From NCBI RefSeq assembly GCF_022346005.1, contig NZ_JAKRMY010000012.1, positions 1-64,000 of the forward strand: DNA of 64,000 nucleotides. The letters run 5' to 3'. The position numbers were made by a program, and so were the translations under genes. The notes beneath the pieces are model-generated. The model did not search any database, was not told the origin of the DNA, and saw only the letters and a program-made list of their open reading frames with translations. Source of the DNA: Corynebacterium sp. ACRPS (GTDB taxonomy: Bacteria > Actinomycetota > Actinomycetes > Mycobacteriales > Mycobacteriaceae). Of the stretch, positions 43,777 through 52,341 are shown one piece after another (the stretch's first letter is position 1; each line of letters starts with the position of its first letter).

Positions 43777-46017
43777 ATGGCAAACCGTGGTCCGCACGAC
43801 CATGAAGAGTCCCACACAGGGGATTCCGACACCTCTCTCGCTCACTCCACTGGGGAAACTCACCCAACTGGGGACAAGGGCCATAAACCGCGCAACCAAG
43901 TCCGCGCCATCGTCGGCAGCTACAAGGCCGAAACCGGCGACGATGTCGGCGCAGACGAGGTGGCCGCGCCCAAGCCCAATTGGCCGGTCTTTATCATTTC
44001 CGGTGTCCTGATTATCGCCATGGCCCTGTATGCGGGCTTTGGCAAAGAATCCGCGGCGAATACCCTCGCCCGCGTCACCGGATGGATCGGCACGAACCTG
44101 GGATGGTTCTACGTCCTGACCGCCACCATCGCCGTGGTCTTCGTCCTCTACATCGCCTTTTCCAATACCGGCAGCATCCGCATGGGCCCGGACCACTCCC
44201 GGCCCAAATTCAATACCTTCTCGTGGGTATCCATGCTCTTTGCCGCCGGCATCGGCGTGGACCTCATGTTCTTCGCCGTGGCCGAGCCGGTCACGATGTA
44301 CATGGACCCGCCGGTGGGCGATGGCGAAACCATGGAGGCCGCAAAAGAAGCCGTGGTCTATGCCATGTTCCACTACGGCCTTACCGGCTGGGCGCTCTAT
44401 GCGCTAATGGGCATGGCCTTTGGTTACTTCGCCTACCGCCTGAATATGCCGTTGGCTATCCGCTCGGCGCTGTACCCGCTCATCGGCAAGCGCGTGCATG
44501 GGCCCATTGGTTCGGCGGTGGACATTGCCGCCATGCTGGGCACCGTCTTTGGCGTTACCGCATCCCTGGGCATCGGCGTGGTGCAGCTGTCCTACGGGTT
44601 CCACCTCATCTTCGGCATCGAGCAAGGACTGGGGCTGCAATCAGGGCTCATCATTATCGCGGTCGCCATTGCGACGTTGTCTGCCGTATCCGGTGTGGAT
44701 AAAGGCATTCGCTTCCTCTCCGAGCTCAATGTCTACCTGGCCATCGCGCTGATGATCTACGTCGTGGTCTTTGGCAAGACCGCCTACCTTTTCGACGCCA
44801 TCGTCACCAATATCGGTGACTACGTCTCCAAGTTCCCCTCCTGGACGCTGGAGACCTTCGCCTTTGCTGAGGACCAAGCCAGCGTGGATACCTGGATGCA
44901 GTCCTGGACCCTCTTCTTCTGGGCCTGGTGGATTGCCTGGGCAACCTTCGTCGGCCTATTCCTGGCCCGCATTTCCCGCGGCCGCACGCTGCGCCAGTTC
45001 ATCCTGGGCACGCTGACCTTCCCCTTCCTGTTCATCTTGATGTGGATGTCCTTCTTTGGCAATACCGCCCTGGACATGGTGCGCTCCGGTGACTATCCGG
45101 AATTTGCAGAAAACGCCATCAACGTTCCGGAGCAGGGTTTCTACGACATGCTCCAGGAATTCCCTGGCTCCGCCATCGTCATCTTCCTGACCACCTTCAT
45201 CGGCCTGCTGCTGTATATCACCTCGGCCGACTCCGGTGCGCTGGTCATGTCGAACTTCACTTCCCGCATCACGGATAACCGGCAAGATGGCGCCCGGTGG
45301 CTGCGCATTTTCTGGTCCATCACCGTCGGCGCGCTCACCTTGGCGTTGCTACAGCTCGATGGCATTGCCACCGTGCAGTCTGCAACCGTGGTCATGGGCC
45401 TACCCTTCGCGTTCGTGGTCTACCTCATCATGTTCTCGCTCTGGAAGTCGCTGCGCCTGGAAATCCTCCAGCGTGAGGCCCGGAAAACCGCGTTGCACGG
45501 CGCCATCAGCAGCCGCACCGAGCGCGAGCCGAGCGATTCCAACCTGTGGAAGAACCGCCTGGACCGCGCCAATTCCTTCCCCACCAAACAGGACATGGAT
45601 GACTACCTGCGGGGAACCGCCACCTACGCCCTCGAGCAGGTGGCCACGCAAATGCGCACCCGCGGCTATGACGCCATCTTGCTCACCAGTGAGCTTCCCG
45701 ATGCCGAATTGCCCCAGCTCGATCTCGAAGTCCGGCTGCACAACGAGCGCCAATTCCGCTACCAGCTCTTCCCTGTTTCCGCGGAGCGCCCGGACTTCTG
45801 CGAGGGCGACGGCGAGTACTACCGCCTTGAGGTCTACGACATGACCGGTTCGCTGGGCTATGACGTCTACGGCTACTCCGAAAACCAGATCATCAATAAC
45901 GTGCTGGACCTGTACGAGCGCCACCTGGCATTCCTCTACATGCAGCAAAGCCAGCCGGGCGATTCCGATGTCTCCGATGGCGCCGAGCCGGAACGCACCT
46001 GGCGCGAAGATAGTTAA
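43777..46017 (+). CDS. betT: BCCT-family choline/betaine transporter with a long C-terminal regulatory tail
   Basis: The 746-aa protein has a hydrophilic N-terminus (~70 aa), 12 membrane helices (~70-560) and a cytosolic C-terminal domain of about 180 aa. GPDHSRPKFNTFSWVSMLFA and MFHYGLTGWALYALMGMAFG are BCCT signatures, and the Trp-rich WTLFFWAWWIAWATFVGLFLA segment carries the substrate box. The long tail is typical of BetT-type, proton-coupled choline carriers, where it senses osmotic stress. AGGAG precedes the ATG. betB follows after 45 bp and betA is divergent, which makes choline the likely substrate. Confidence 0.92.
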   Translation: MANRGPHDHEESHTGDSDTSLAHSTGETHPTGDKGHKPRNQVRAIVGSYKAETGDDVGADEVAAPKPNWPVFIISGVLIIAMALYAGFGKESAANTLARVTGWIGTNLGWFYVLTATIAVVFVLYIAFSNTGSIRMGPDHSRPKFNTFSWVSMLFAAGIGVDLMFFAVAEPVTMYMDPPVGDGETMEAAKEAVVYAMFHYGLTGWALYALMGMAFGYFAYRLNMPLAIRSALYPLIGKRVHGPIGSAVDIAAMLGTVFGVTASLGIGVVQLSYGFHLIFGIEQGLGLQSGLIIIAVAIATLSAVSGVDKGIRFLSELNVYLAIALMIYVVVFGKTAYLFDAIVTNIGDYVSKFPSWTLETFAFAEDQASVDTWMQSWTLFFWAWWIAWATFVGLFLARISRGRTLRQFILGTLTFPFLFILMWMSFFGNTALDMVRSGDYPEFAENAINVPEQGFYDMLQEFPGSAIVIFLTTFIGLLLYITSADSGALVMSNFTSRITDNRQDGARWLRIFWSITVGALTLALLQLDGIATVQSATVVMGLPFAFVVYLIMFSLWKSLRLEILQREARKTALHGAISSRTEREPSDSNLWKNRLDRANSFPTKQDMDDYLRGTATYALEQVATQMRTRGYDAILLTSELPDAELPQLDLEVRLHNERQFRYQLFPVSAERPDFCEGDGEYYRLEVYDMTGSLGYDVYGYSENQIINNVLDLYERHLAFLYMQQSQPGDSDVSDGAEPERTWREDS

Positions 46018-46062
46018 ACTGGCGGGCGATACCGCCGCAATTAGAGAAAGGTTGCTTGCACT

Positions 46063-47640
46063 TTGAGCACCCAGAACACCTTGTTCGATCCCACGACCAC
46101 CGAATTGCTCCAGGGCGTGCACTCCGGTGATGCCCCGAAGTCGCTCTTCATCAACGGCCAGTGGGAGGCCGCCCAGGATGGCGAGACCCGCACCATTGTC
46201 TGCCCTGCCGATGGCTCTACCGTCGGCGTCGTCTCCGAGGCATCCGAGGCAGATACCCTGCGTGCCATCCAGGTTGCACGTGAAACATTCGATAAGGGCG
46301 AGTGGGCCGCAACGCCGTCCGCCGAGCGCGGCAAGATTGTCATCCGCCTGGCGGATTTCATCCGGGAACACAAGGAACTTTTTGCCCAAGCCGAATCCGC
46401 GGATACCGGCAAGCGCTACGAGGAATCCCTGGGCGATATGGACGATATTGCCAATGCTTTCGAGTACTTCGGCACCTTGGCCCAGCACCAAGCCGGCCGC
46501 GTGGTCGACCCGCAAGATCCCAACCTGCGCTCGCGCATCGACGCCGAGCCGGTGGGCGTCTGCGGCCTGATTACCCCGTGGAACTACCCGCTGCTGCAGG
46601 TGTCCTGGAAGGTGGGCCCAGCCCTTGCTGCCGGCAATACCTTCGTGCTCAAGCAGGCGGAGCTGACTCCGCACACCGCCATGCTGCTCATGGCGGCGCT
46701 GAAGGAATGCGGCCTGCCGGATGGCGTGGGCAACCTCATCACCGGCGCCGGCGCCAACTGCGGCAATCCGCTCTCCCAGCACCCCGACGTGGACATGGTC
46801 TCCTTCACCGGCGGCCTTATCACCGGCAAGCTGATTGCAAAGAACGCGGCAGAGACCGTCAAGCGCACCGCGCTGGAGCTCGGCGGCAAGAACCCGAACG
46901 TCATCTTCGCCGATGCCAACTTCGACGTCGCCGTGGATAACGCGCTCAACGGCGCCTTCTTCCACTCCGGCCAGGTCTGCTCCGCTGGCTCGCGCATCGT
47001 AGTGGAAGAGTCCCTGCACGATAAATTCGTTGCCGCACTGGTCGAGCGCGCCGAGAAGATCAAGATCGGTGGCCCCACCGATGAGAAGGCCGAGACCGGC
47101 CCGCTCATTTCGGCCGATCACCGCGAGAAGGTAGCAGCCTACGTGGACAAGGCCCGCGAACAAGGCGCCAAGATCCTCACCGGCGGCCGCGCCGCCACCA
47201 GCGAGGACACCAACGGCCAGCACGGCACCGGCACCACGGATCTGGGCCAGGGCGTGTACTACCTGCCCACGATTATCGATGGCGCTACCCGCGAGATGGA
47301 CTGCGTCCACGACGAGGCCTTCGGTCCGACCGTGACCATCGAGACCTTCACCACTGAGGAGGAGGCCATCGAGATCGCAAACGACACCGAGTATGGCCTG
47401 GCCGGCGCGGTGTACACCTCCGATGCCGGCCGCGCCGAGCGCGTTGCCCGCGCCCTGCGCCACGGCACCATTTGGATCAATGATTTCCACCCGTACCTGC
47501 CGCAGGCGGAATGGGGCGGCTACAAGCAGTCCGGTAATGGCCGCGAGCTGGGCCCCACCGGCCTTGCCGAATACCAAGAGCACAAGCACGTGTACCAGAA
47601 CCTGGCCCCTGCCGCATGGGATCAGTTCGGTCTGCAATAA
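46063..47640 (+). CDS. betB: Betaine aldehyde dehydrogenase BetB
   Basis: The 525-aa NAD(P)+-dependent aldehyde dehydrogenase completes choline oxidation to glycine betaine. VCGLITPWNYPLLQVSWKVG is the cofactor motif, ELGGKNPNVIF carries the general-base Glu, and FFHSGQVCSAGSRI holds the catalytic Cys. The start is TTG 46063 with AGAAAGG 12 nt upstream, a wide spacing; no ATG is available nearby. The frame continues to LGPTGLAEYQEHKHVY, which is family-typical. It is in an operon with betT. Confidence 0.92.
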   Translation: MSTQNTLFDPTTTELLQGVHSGDAPKSLFINGQWEAAQDGETRTIVCPADGSTVGVVSEASEADTLRAIQVARETFDKGEWAATPSAERGKIVIRLADFIREHKELFAQAESADTGKRYEESLGDMDDIANAFEYFGTLAQHQAGRVVDPQDPNLRSRIDAEPVGVCGLITPWNYPLLQVSWKVGPALAAGNTFVLKQAELTPHTAMLLMAALKECGLPDGVGNLITGAGANCGNPLSQHPDVDMVSFTGGLITGKLIAKNAAETVKRTALELGGKNPNVIFADANFDVAVDNALNGAFFHSGQVCSAGSRIVVEESLHDKFVAALVERAEKIKIGGPTDEKAETGPLISADHREKVAAYVDKAREQGAKILTGGRAATSEDTNGQHGTGTTDLGQGVYYLPTIIDGATREMDCVHDEAFGPTVTIETFTTEEEAIEIANDTEYGLAGAVYTSDAGRAERVARALRHGTIWINDFHPYLPQAEWGGYKQSGNGRELGPTGLAEYQEHKHVYQNLAPAAWDQFGLQ

Positions 47641-47661
47641 GGCGCAAAAAATTATAAAGCC

Positions 47662-47699
47662 TAAGGCCCCTCGCTCATTGATGAGCCTGCGAGGCCTTA
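47662..47699. terminator. Hairpin after betB
   Basis: TAAGGCCCCTCGC pairs with GCGAGGCCTTA, and TCATTGATGA inside is itself self-complementary. There is no U-run directly after it on the plus strand; on the minus strand ATTTTTT follows at some distance. Confidence 0.5.
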
Positions 47700-47760
47700 A
47701 AAACTATTCATTAACCCATTTTGCTGCTGTGTAATTCATCTCGATCACCGCGTTGGCAAC

Positions 47761-47766
47761 TATAAT
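47761..47766 (+). promoter_or_regulatory. -10 box of the 450-aa island gene
   Basis: TATAAT, a perfect consensus, lies 41 nt before the ATG. AGGA lies about 8 nt before the start. The leader is AT-rich, unlike the neighbouring regions. Confidence 0.5.
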
Positions 47767-47807
47767 CATGGCCTGTACTTGGCCAAATCTATTTTTTAGG
47801 ATCTCTA

Positions 47808-49160
47808 ATGAAAGATCTCAGCACCCTCGAATTAGAAATAGAGAACCCCAAAACACGAGCACTCCTCTCCGAAGTTATTAATTGCTATCATGCAGGCGCC
47901 CACCGTGCCTCACTAGTTTCGCTGTGGATCACAGTTGCCGTAGACCTTATCCATAAACTTCGATATCTGGCAGATACTGGCGATAATGAAGTGCGCAAGC
48001 ACTTGGAAGGCTATGACACTGCTATTAGAGATAAAAACGTCACCCGAGCTCAAGAGTTCGAAAGGACACTCCTCAAGAAGTGCGAAGAAGAATTTAATCT
48101 TCTAACCCACCGGGAAAGAGAGGAACTCCAAAGGCTTAAGACAGATCGAGATTTGTGCGCTCATCCTGGCTTCATCGAGAATGATAAACTGTTTGAACCC
48201 GACGGAGAACTAGTACGCTCTCATATTATCGCCGCACATCGTGCAACATTCTCTCATCCACCGATAGCGGGTAAGGCTCAACTCGAACTATTCAAAAAAG
48301 AAATCTTAAGCGACGGTTGGCCCGACGATGAAGACTACTTTGTTGACCGTTTCTACCGGCATTCCACAAAATCGACACAACTGAATCTTTGCAAGCTCTT
48401 GATCAAGTGGAGCTTAAAATCCACTGCGGAGCTACCAGAGAAAGATCCGAGGGTAGGTTCACGGGCACGGTCATCAGCTTGTAGCCTGAGCACTGCAGCA
48501 CCCGGTGATTTCGAAAGAGCTCTTAACAGCGTTCTTGCTAACTGGGAGAAAAGCGGAAAGCTAGATGACGCCACTCTTATTCGTGCTGTCGGGGCATACG
48601 GCTCACAGCAGACTTTTTGGGATACTATCCCCGGAACCGCCGAAAAACGTCTATCAACGGTAATCTCCGCAGCTAAAGACTCCGATCTCTTTTCAAAAGG
48701 TTACGTAGCTGGCGACCCTCCGCTCAAACAGAAATTTAGGGACCGCAGATCTCAACTAATCGACAATCTGGAAGCAAAGCAACTAGCTACATTACATAAT
48801 TTAACTTCCGATCGTGAATCTTTAATTCAACGGGCTTTAGTGCTGGTCAGGGAATCTTGCAGTTTTCGTGATGCCGAGGCGAATCTTCGCGCTTTGGAAC
48901 TTTTTGCTAAAGATTTAAAAAAGGATCATATAGAGACACTATTTCAGGCAATAAAGAACAATAAATACGATCAGGTTCGTCTAGCGGCGAGAACCGAAAC
49001 AATTCTTATCAGCATCATTAAACAACAAGAAAATATAGATGCGTCACTGGATAATTGGAAGTCAATTGTCAACTGGCTTAGCGAACGTGGCTCAGAAGAT
49101 TCAAATGATGACTACTTGTACTTAGATCTGTCAAAAGCCCTCAAGGATTTGAGTCACTAG
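47808..49160 (+). CDS. Unrecognised 450-aa helical protein with an HEPN-like motif; candidate defence factor
   Basis: The protein is soluble, almost wholly helical by composition, and has no signal or membrane segment. The N-terminal ~150 residues look like an HEPN-type bundle: GAHRASLVSLWITVAVDLIH, then KTDRDLCAHPGF with the Rx4H motif (Arg114, His119) found in HEPN ribonucleases. The region ~300-450 (ANLRALELFAKDLKKDHIET, QVRLAARTETILISIIKQ) suggests helical repeats. Codon and base use (many AGA, TTA, AAT) are far more AT-rich than in betB or the SDR gene on either side, so the gene looks acquired. It stands alone. HEPN nuclease or abortive-infection activity is inference; I know no named family for it. 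Confidence 0.7.
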   Translation: MKDLSTLELEIENPKTRALLSEVINCYHAGAHRASLVSLWITVAVDLIHKLRYLADTGDNEVRKHLEGYDTAIRDKNVTRAQEFERTLLKKCEEEFNLLTHREREELQRLKTDRDLCAHPGFIENDKLFEPDGELVRSHIIAAHRATFSHPPIAGKAQLELFKKEILSDGWPDDEDYFVDRFYRHSTKSTQLNLCKLLIKWSLKSTAELPEKDPRVGSRARSSACSLSTAAPGDFERALNSVLANWEKSGKLDDATLIRAVGAYGSQQTFWDTIPGTAEKRLSTVISAAKDSDLFSKGYVAGDPPLKQKFRDRRSQLIDNLEAKQLATLHNLTSDRESLIQRALVLVRESCSFRDAEANLRALELFAKDLKKDHIETLFQAIKNNKYDQVRLAARTETILISIIKQQENIDASLDNWKSIVNWLSERGSEDSNDDYLYLDLSKALKDLSH

Positions 49161-49604
49161 TGACCGAGCATAACAGGCAGAGTAGTTTTGAAGTGAAACT
49201 CATCTAAACTCAGAAAACTTCACAAGCTTAATCATCCAAGCTTGGTTCCATGTACTAAGTAAAATTTGAGGCTTCGTAATTTATTTGAAAATCGCGAGCG
49301 CTTAATCCGTTTTCGCGATGTTCATCCTCGCATGTCACTCCAAGTCGACGGAACACATCAGCTAAGTAATTTTCGTTGTTCAAATCCTATTTGACTGCTT
49401 CTCGTGCAAGTTTGCACTGCTACTTAAACGCTCCAAACCTTTGGTGAACTTTCAAGAAAATTTTCAAAACTCTATAAATATTTGTCGCACAATATCGAGA
49501 ACTCAGGTTCCTTTTCTCTCTTCTTCTAACTTACTTGTCGTTACAAAGGGATCGTCATTTACACTCCGGAGTATCAAAGGTTCGATGCTCGAAAGCAAGG
49601 CAGC
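49161..49604. other. AT-rich gap of 444 bp without a supported gene
   Basis: No frame longer than a few dozen codons with a ribosome site is seen. A 7-bp inverted repeat ATCGCGA/TCGCGAT occurs at 49291-49319, and a GAAGT/ACTTC pair lies near 49180-49220. The base composition matches the preceding island gene, so this is probably the right part of the acquired segment. Confidence 0.5.
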
Positions 49605-50315
49605 CTAGCTTTGCGTGCGCGGCTTGATGGTCATCGTATCCACGTTGACGTGGGCCGGTTGGGCAGCAACCCAGCGGATGGCCTCGGCAATATCCTCTGC
49701 CACGAGGTTGAGCTGGCCGTCATACACCTTGGCCGCGCGTTTCTCATCGCCCTTGAAGCGCACCAAGGAAAAGTCCGTGGCCACGCGGCCAGGATCGATC
49801 TCGGTAACGCGCACATCGTGGTTTTCTAGGCGCAGCGCGCGAGAAATCACGCGCACGCCGTGCTTCGCGGTGTTATAGCCTGAACCGCCTTCGTACACCG
49901 TCCAGCCGGCAATGGAACCGACATTAATAATCAGCCCGGAAAGATCCGGCACCCGCTCTAACTTGGGCATGAGCGCCTGAATCATGCGCACGGTGCCGAG
50001 CACGTTGGTCTCGTACATCCACTGCCAGTCCTCAATGGAGGTATCGACAAGCGGCTCCAAGCCCTTGGCACCGCCGGCGTTATTGACCAAAAGATCTACG
50101 CGGTCGAGGTGGGAGACGAACTTGGAAACAGAAACATCGGAGGTAACGTCCAGCTCATAGGCCTCGCCACCGATTTCATTGGCAAGCTGCTGCAGGCGGT
50201 CTGTGCGGCGAGCTCCCACCACGACGTGCCAACCGTCCTTGGCCAAAGAGCGCGCGGTGGCCTCCCCAATACCAGAGGAGGCACCGGTTACTACTGCTAC
50301 TTTCTTTTCAGTCAT
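49605..50315 (-). CDS. Short-chain dehydrogenase (serine 3-dehydrogenase-like)
   Basis: The 236-aa SDR has TGASSGIG (residues ~10-17) for NADP binding, NNAGGAKGLEPL in the active-site floor, the catalytic Ser in VGSIAGW, and YNTAKHG with Tyr and Lys. The NAGGAKGL block is typical of the YdfG group, which oxidises 3-hydroxy acids such as serine or allo-threonine. ATG 50315 is chosen as the family start; the open frame upstream is antisense to the next gene. Confidence 0.88.
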   Translation of the reverse strand: MTEKKVAVVTGASSGIGEATARSLAKDGWHVVVGARRTDRLQQLANEIGGEAYELDVTSDVSVSKFVSHLDRVDLLVNNAGGAKGLEPLVDTSIEDWQWMYETNVLGTVRMIQALMPKLERVPDLSGLIINVGSIAGWTVYEGGSGYNTAKHGVRVISRALRLENHDVRVTEIDPGRVATDFSLVRFKGDEKRAAKVYDGQLNLVAEDIAEAIRWVAAQPAHVNVDTMTIKPRTQS

Positions 50316-50358
50316 GCACCCCATGCTACGCAGCGCGCAGCACGGTGCAGGGCTTTTT

Positions 50359-50901
50359 CTACTGGAGTGCGTCCTCGAGCTCAGAAAGCAGGGAATTTGC
50401 GCGCTCGTAGGAGTCATCGCTGGGGCGGAATTCGCCGTCGTTCCAATCGGTAAAGATATTAAAGTCCAGCTGGTTGCGCAGCTGTGGCATGGAGAAGTTA
50501 GCCACGACATTGCGCCATGCCTCGACCGCGCGCACGCCGCCGACGGAACCATAGCCCACGAAGGCCACCGGCTTGCCCGCCCATTCCGCGCCGAGCGAGT
50601 CGTAAGCATTCTTGAACGCACCGGGCACGGAGTGTTTGTACTCCGGGGTCACGAAGACGAAGCCATCGCAGGCATCGACGGCCTTGGACCATTCCTGCAC
50701 GTTGGCGTCATCGTACTGCTTATTCGCCGCACCCGGAACAACCTCGCTGGTGAGGATGGGGATATTGAACTTCTTGAGCTCCAACAGCTGGTACTCCACG
50801 CCATTCTCACGGCCTTGGGCGAGGTCGTTGACCCACTCGCCTACTGCCTGGCCTGCCGCCTTATCGCGGGTGGAACCGATGATGATGCCAATTCGGGACA
50901 T
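50359..50901 (-). CDS. NADPH-dependent FMN reductase
   Basis: The 180-aa flavodoxin-like protein has the FMN-phosphate loop GSTRDKAAGQAVGEWV (residues ~9-24), FVFVTPEYKHSVPGAFKNAYD for the isoalloxazine, and GYGSVGGVRAVE. Enzymes of this group reduce FMN, quinones or azo dyes. AAAGAGG lies before the ATG. It is next to the SDR gene on the same strand but with its own spacing of 43 bp. Confidence 0.88.
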   Translation of the reverse strand: MSRIGIIIGSTRDKAAGQAVGEWVNDLAQGRENGVEYQLLELKKFNIPILTSEVVPGAANKQYDDANVQEWSKAVDACDGFVFVTPEYKHSVPGAFKNAYDSLGAEWAGKPVAFVGYGSVGGVRAVEAWRNVVANFSMPQLRNQLDFNIFTDWNDGEFRPSDDSYERANSLLSELEDALQ

Positions 50902-50940
50902 AAGAAAAACCTCTTTTCTTCAACCTTTATGTAACCCGCC

Positions 50941-51630
50941 CTAGCCTACCGCGCTCGCCGAAACTTGTCTGATGGTGATATTGATTCTGCCTTCTTGCAG
51001 CCCGCATCCCTCCGGCAGCGTGCCATCATTTACCCGCACCACCCCGTGGTAGGCAAAGCGCTTCGGCCCGCCAAAGACCACCAAATCACCCGAGCACAGG
51101 GTCACATCGTCCCAGGGCTTGGTGCGATTTTCGGTATGGCCTATGCGGAAGAGGGCCTCATCCCCAATCGAAAGCGAAATCACGGGCGCGGGCGATTCCT
51201 CAGAGTCATCTACGTGCATGCCCATCGCCGAGCCGGGCGGATAATAATTCACCAGCGCCATCTCCGGCACGAAGTTATCCACCCATGGTTCCAGCTCCGG
51301 GGCAATCTGGGCCGCCTGTCGCAGCGCCGCCGGGGCCAATTCCCGCAGGCTATCCGGTACCGGCGGCACCCGCGTGCCTTCCATATTGTCCACGTACCGG
51401 TAGCTGGGATAATGCCAATACCGGCCAAGATGCAGCTGAAATACGCTCATCTGCCCACCCGATTTCAGCCGCGGCTGCACCATCGCCATCGGCGTATGCG
51501 CATACGCGCGAGCGATCTCCCGTGTCTCTTCTACCAGGGCCTTTTGCTTGCCGATGCCCACCCATCCCGGCACGTGCCCCACGCCCGGCGCGACGTACGC
51601 ATTCGGCCGCGGCAGCGAATCAAAAAGCAT
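50941..51630 (-). CDS. alkB: AlkB-type 2-oxoglutarate/Fe(II) dioxygenase
   Basis: The 229-aa protein removes alkyl groups from DNA or RNA by oxidation. The iron ligands are visible in MGMHVDDSEES (HxD, residues ~138-140) and FAYHGV (His). RINITIRQ carries the arginines that bind 2-oxoglutarate. NYYPPGSAMG is the typical lead-in to the metal site. TAGGGT lies 6 nt before the ATG. It is divergent from the acetyltransferase gene with about 54 bp between starts. Confidence 0.92.
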   Translation of the reverse strand: MLFDSLPRPNAYVAPGVGHVPGWVGIGKQKALVEETREIARAYAHTPMAMVQPRLKSGGQMSVFQLHLGRYWHYPSYRYVDNMEGTRVPPVPDSLRELAPAALRQAAQIAPELEPWVDNFVPEMALVNYYPPGSAMGMHVDDSEESPAPVISLSIGDEALFRIGHTENRTKPWDDVTLCSGDLVVFGGPKRFAYHGVVRVNDGTLPEGCGLQEGRINITIRQVSASAVG

Positions 51631-51684
51631 GCCTCCACCCTAACCGCTAATCGGTTAGGCCACGCGCCCTCTACAATGGCCACC

Positions 51685-52341
51685 ATGGATGAACAGAAGC
51701 TGCACGACCTGCAACGCTACGGCACTTGGGAGCGAATGACCGGTGGGCAGTGGCATCTGCCGGGCATGGGGGACATCGATAAGGAGCACCAGCGCACCTT
51801 TGGGTTGATTGGGCAGTTCAACGATCTGCACAACACCGATAAGGAGCAGGCGCAGGCAATCTTGCGGGAGATCTTGCCGGAGGAATCACACGTGCCGGGG
51901 GCGCACGCGCCGCTGAATATGGAATACGGTTGCAATATCGTCTGTGGGGAAGGCGTCTTCATCAACTTTGGCAGCAGCATATTGGCCCAGGCCAAGGTCA
52001 CATTCGGGGACCGCGTGCTGATTGGGCCCAATTGCTCGTTTATTACGGTGGGCCACCCCGTTAACGATCACGCGATGCGCGAGGGCGGGTGGGAAATCGC
52101 CCACCCCATCACCGTGGGGCGCAATACGTGGTTTGGGGCCAATGCCACCGTCATGCCGGGGGTTACCATTGGTGAAAACTGCGTTATTGGTGCCGGCACG
52201 CTGGTGACCAAGGATATCCCGGATAATTCGCTGGTCCTGGGCACGCCCGGCCGCGTGGTGCGCACGCTGGACGGCGATGAGGATTCGTGGGAGCGCAAGG
52301 ATTTGGACGGCCCCGTGGAAGGTTTTGGGGCCGCCAACTAA
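51685..52341 (+). CDS. Maltose/galactoside O-acetyltransferase-like (left-handed beta-helix)
   Basis: The 218-aa protein combines an N-terminal maltose-acetyltransferase domain with hexapeptide repeats. NMEYGCNIVCGEGVFINFGS and VGHPVNDHAMREGGWEIAHP (catalytic His) lead to the coil ending TLVTKDIPDNSLVLGTPGRV. It acetylates a sugar or sugar-like alcohol from acetyl-CoA. TACAAT (51672-51677) lies 7 nt before ATG 51685, which favours this start over ATG 51676 inside the box. The stop is followed at once by the hrpB ATG. Confidence 0.9.
   Translation: MDEQKLHDLQRYGTWERMTGGQWHLPGMGDIDKEHQRTFGLIGQFNDLHNTDKEQAQAILREILPEESHVPGAHAPLNMEYGCNIVCGEGVFINFGSSILAQAKVTFGDRVLIGPNCSFITVGHPVNDHAMREGGWEIAHPITVGRNTWFGANATVMPGVTIGENCVIGAGTLVTKDIPDNSLVLGTPGRVVRTLDGDEDSWERKDLDGPVEGFGAAN

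Noticed and set aside
45400..47637. Very long open frame on the minus strand across betT and betB
   Set aside because: It is antisense to two clear genes, and its repetitive Gly/Ala/Val/Arg composition is what high-GC third-position bias produces.
50965..51684. N-terminal extension of the acetyltransferase frame over alkB
   Set aside because: The extension is antisense to alkB; a leaderless -10 box fixes the start at 51685.
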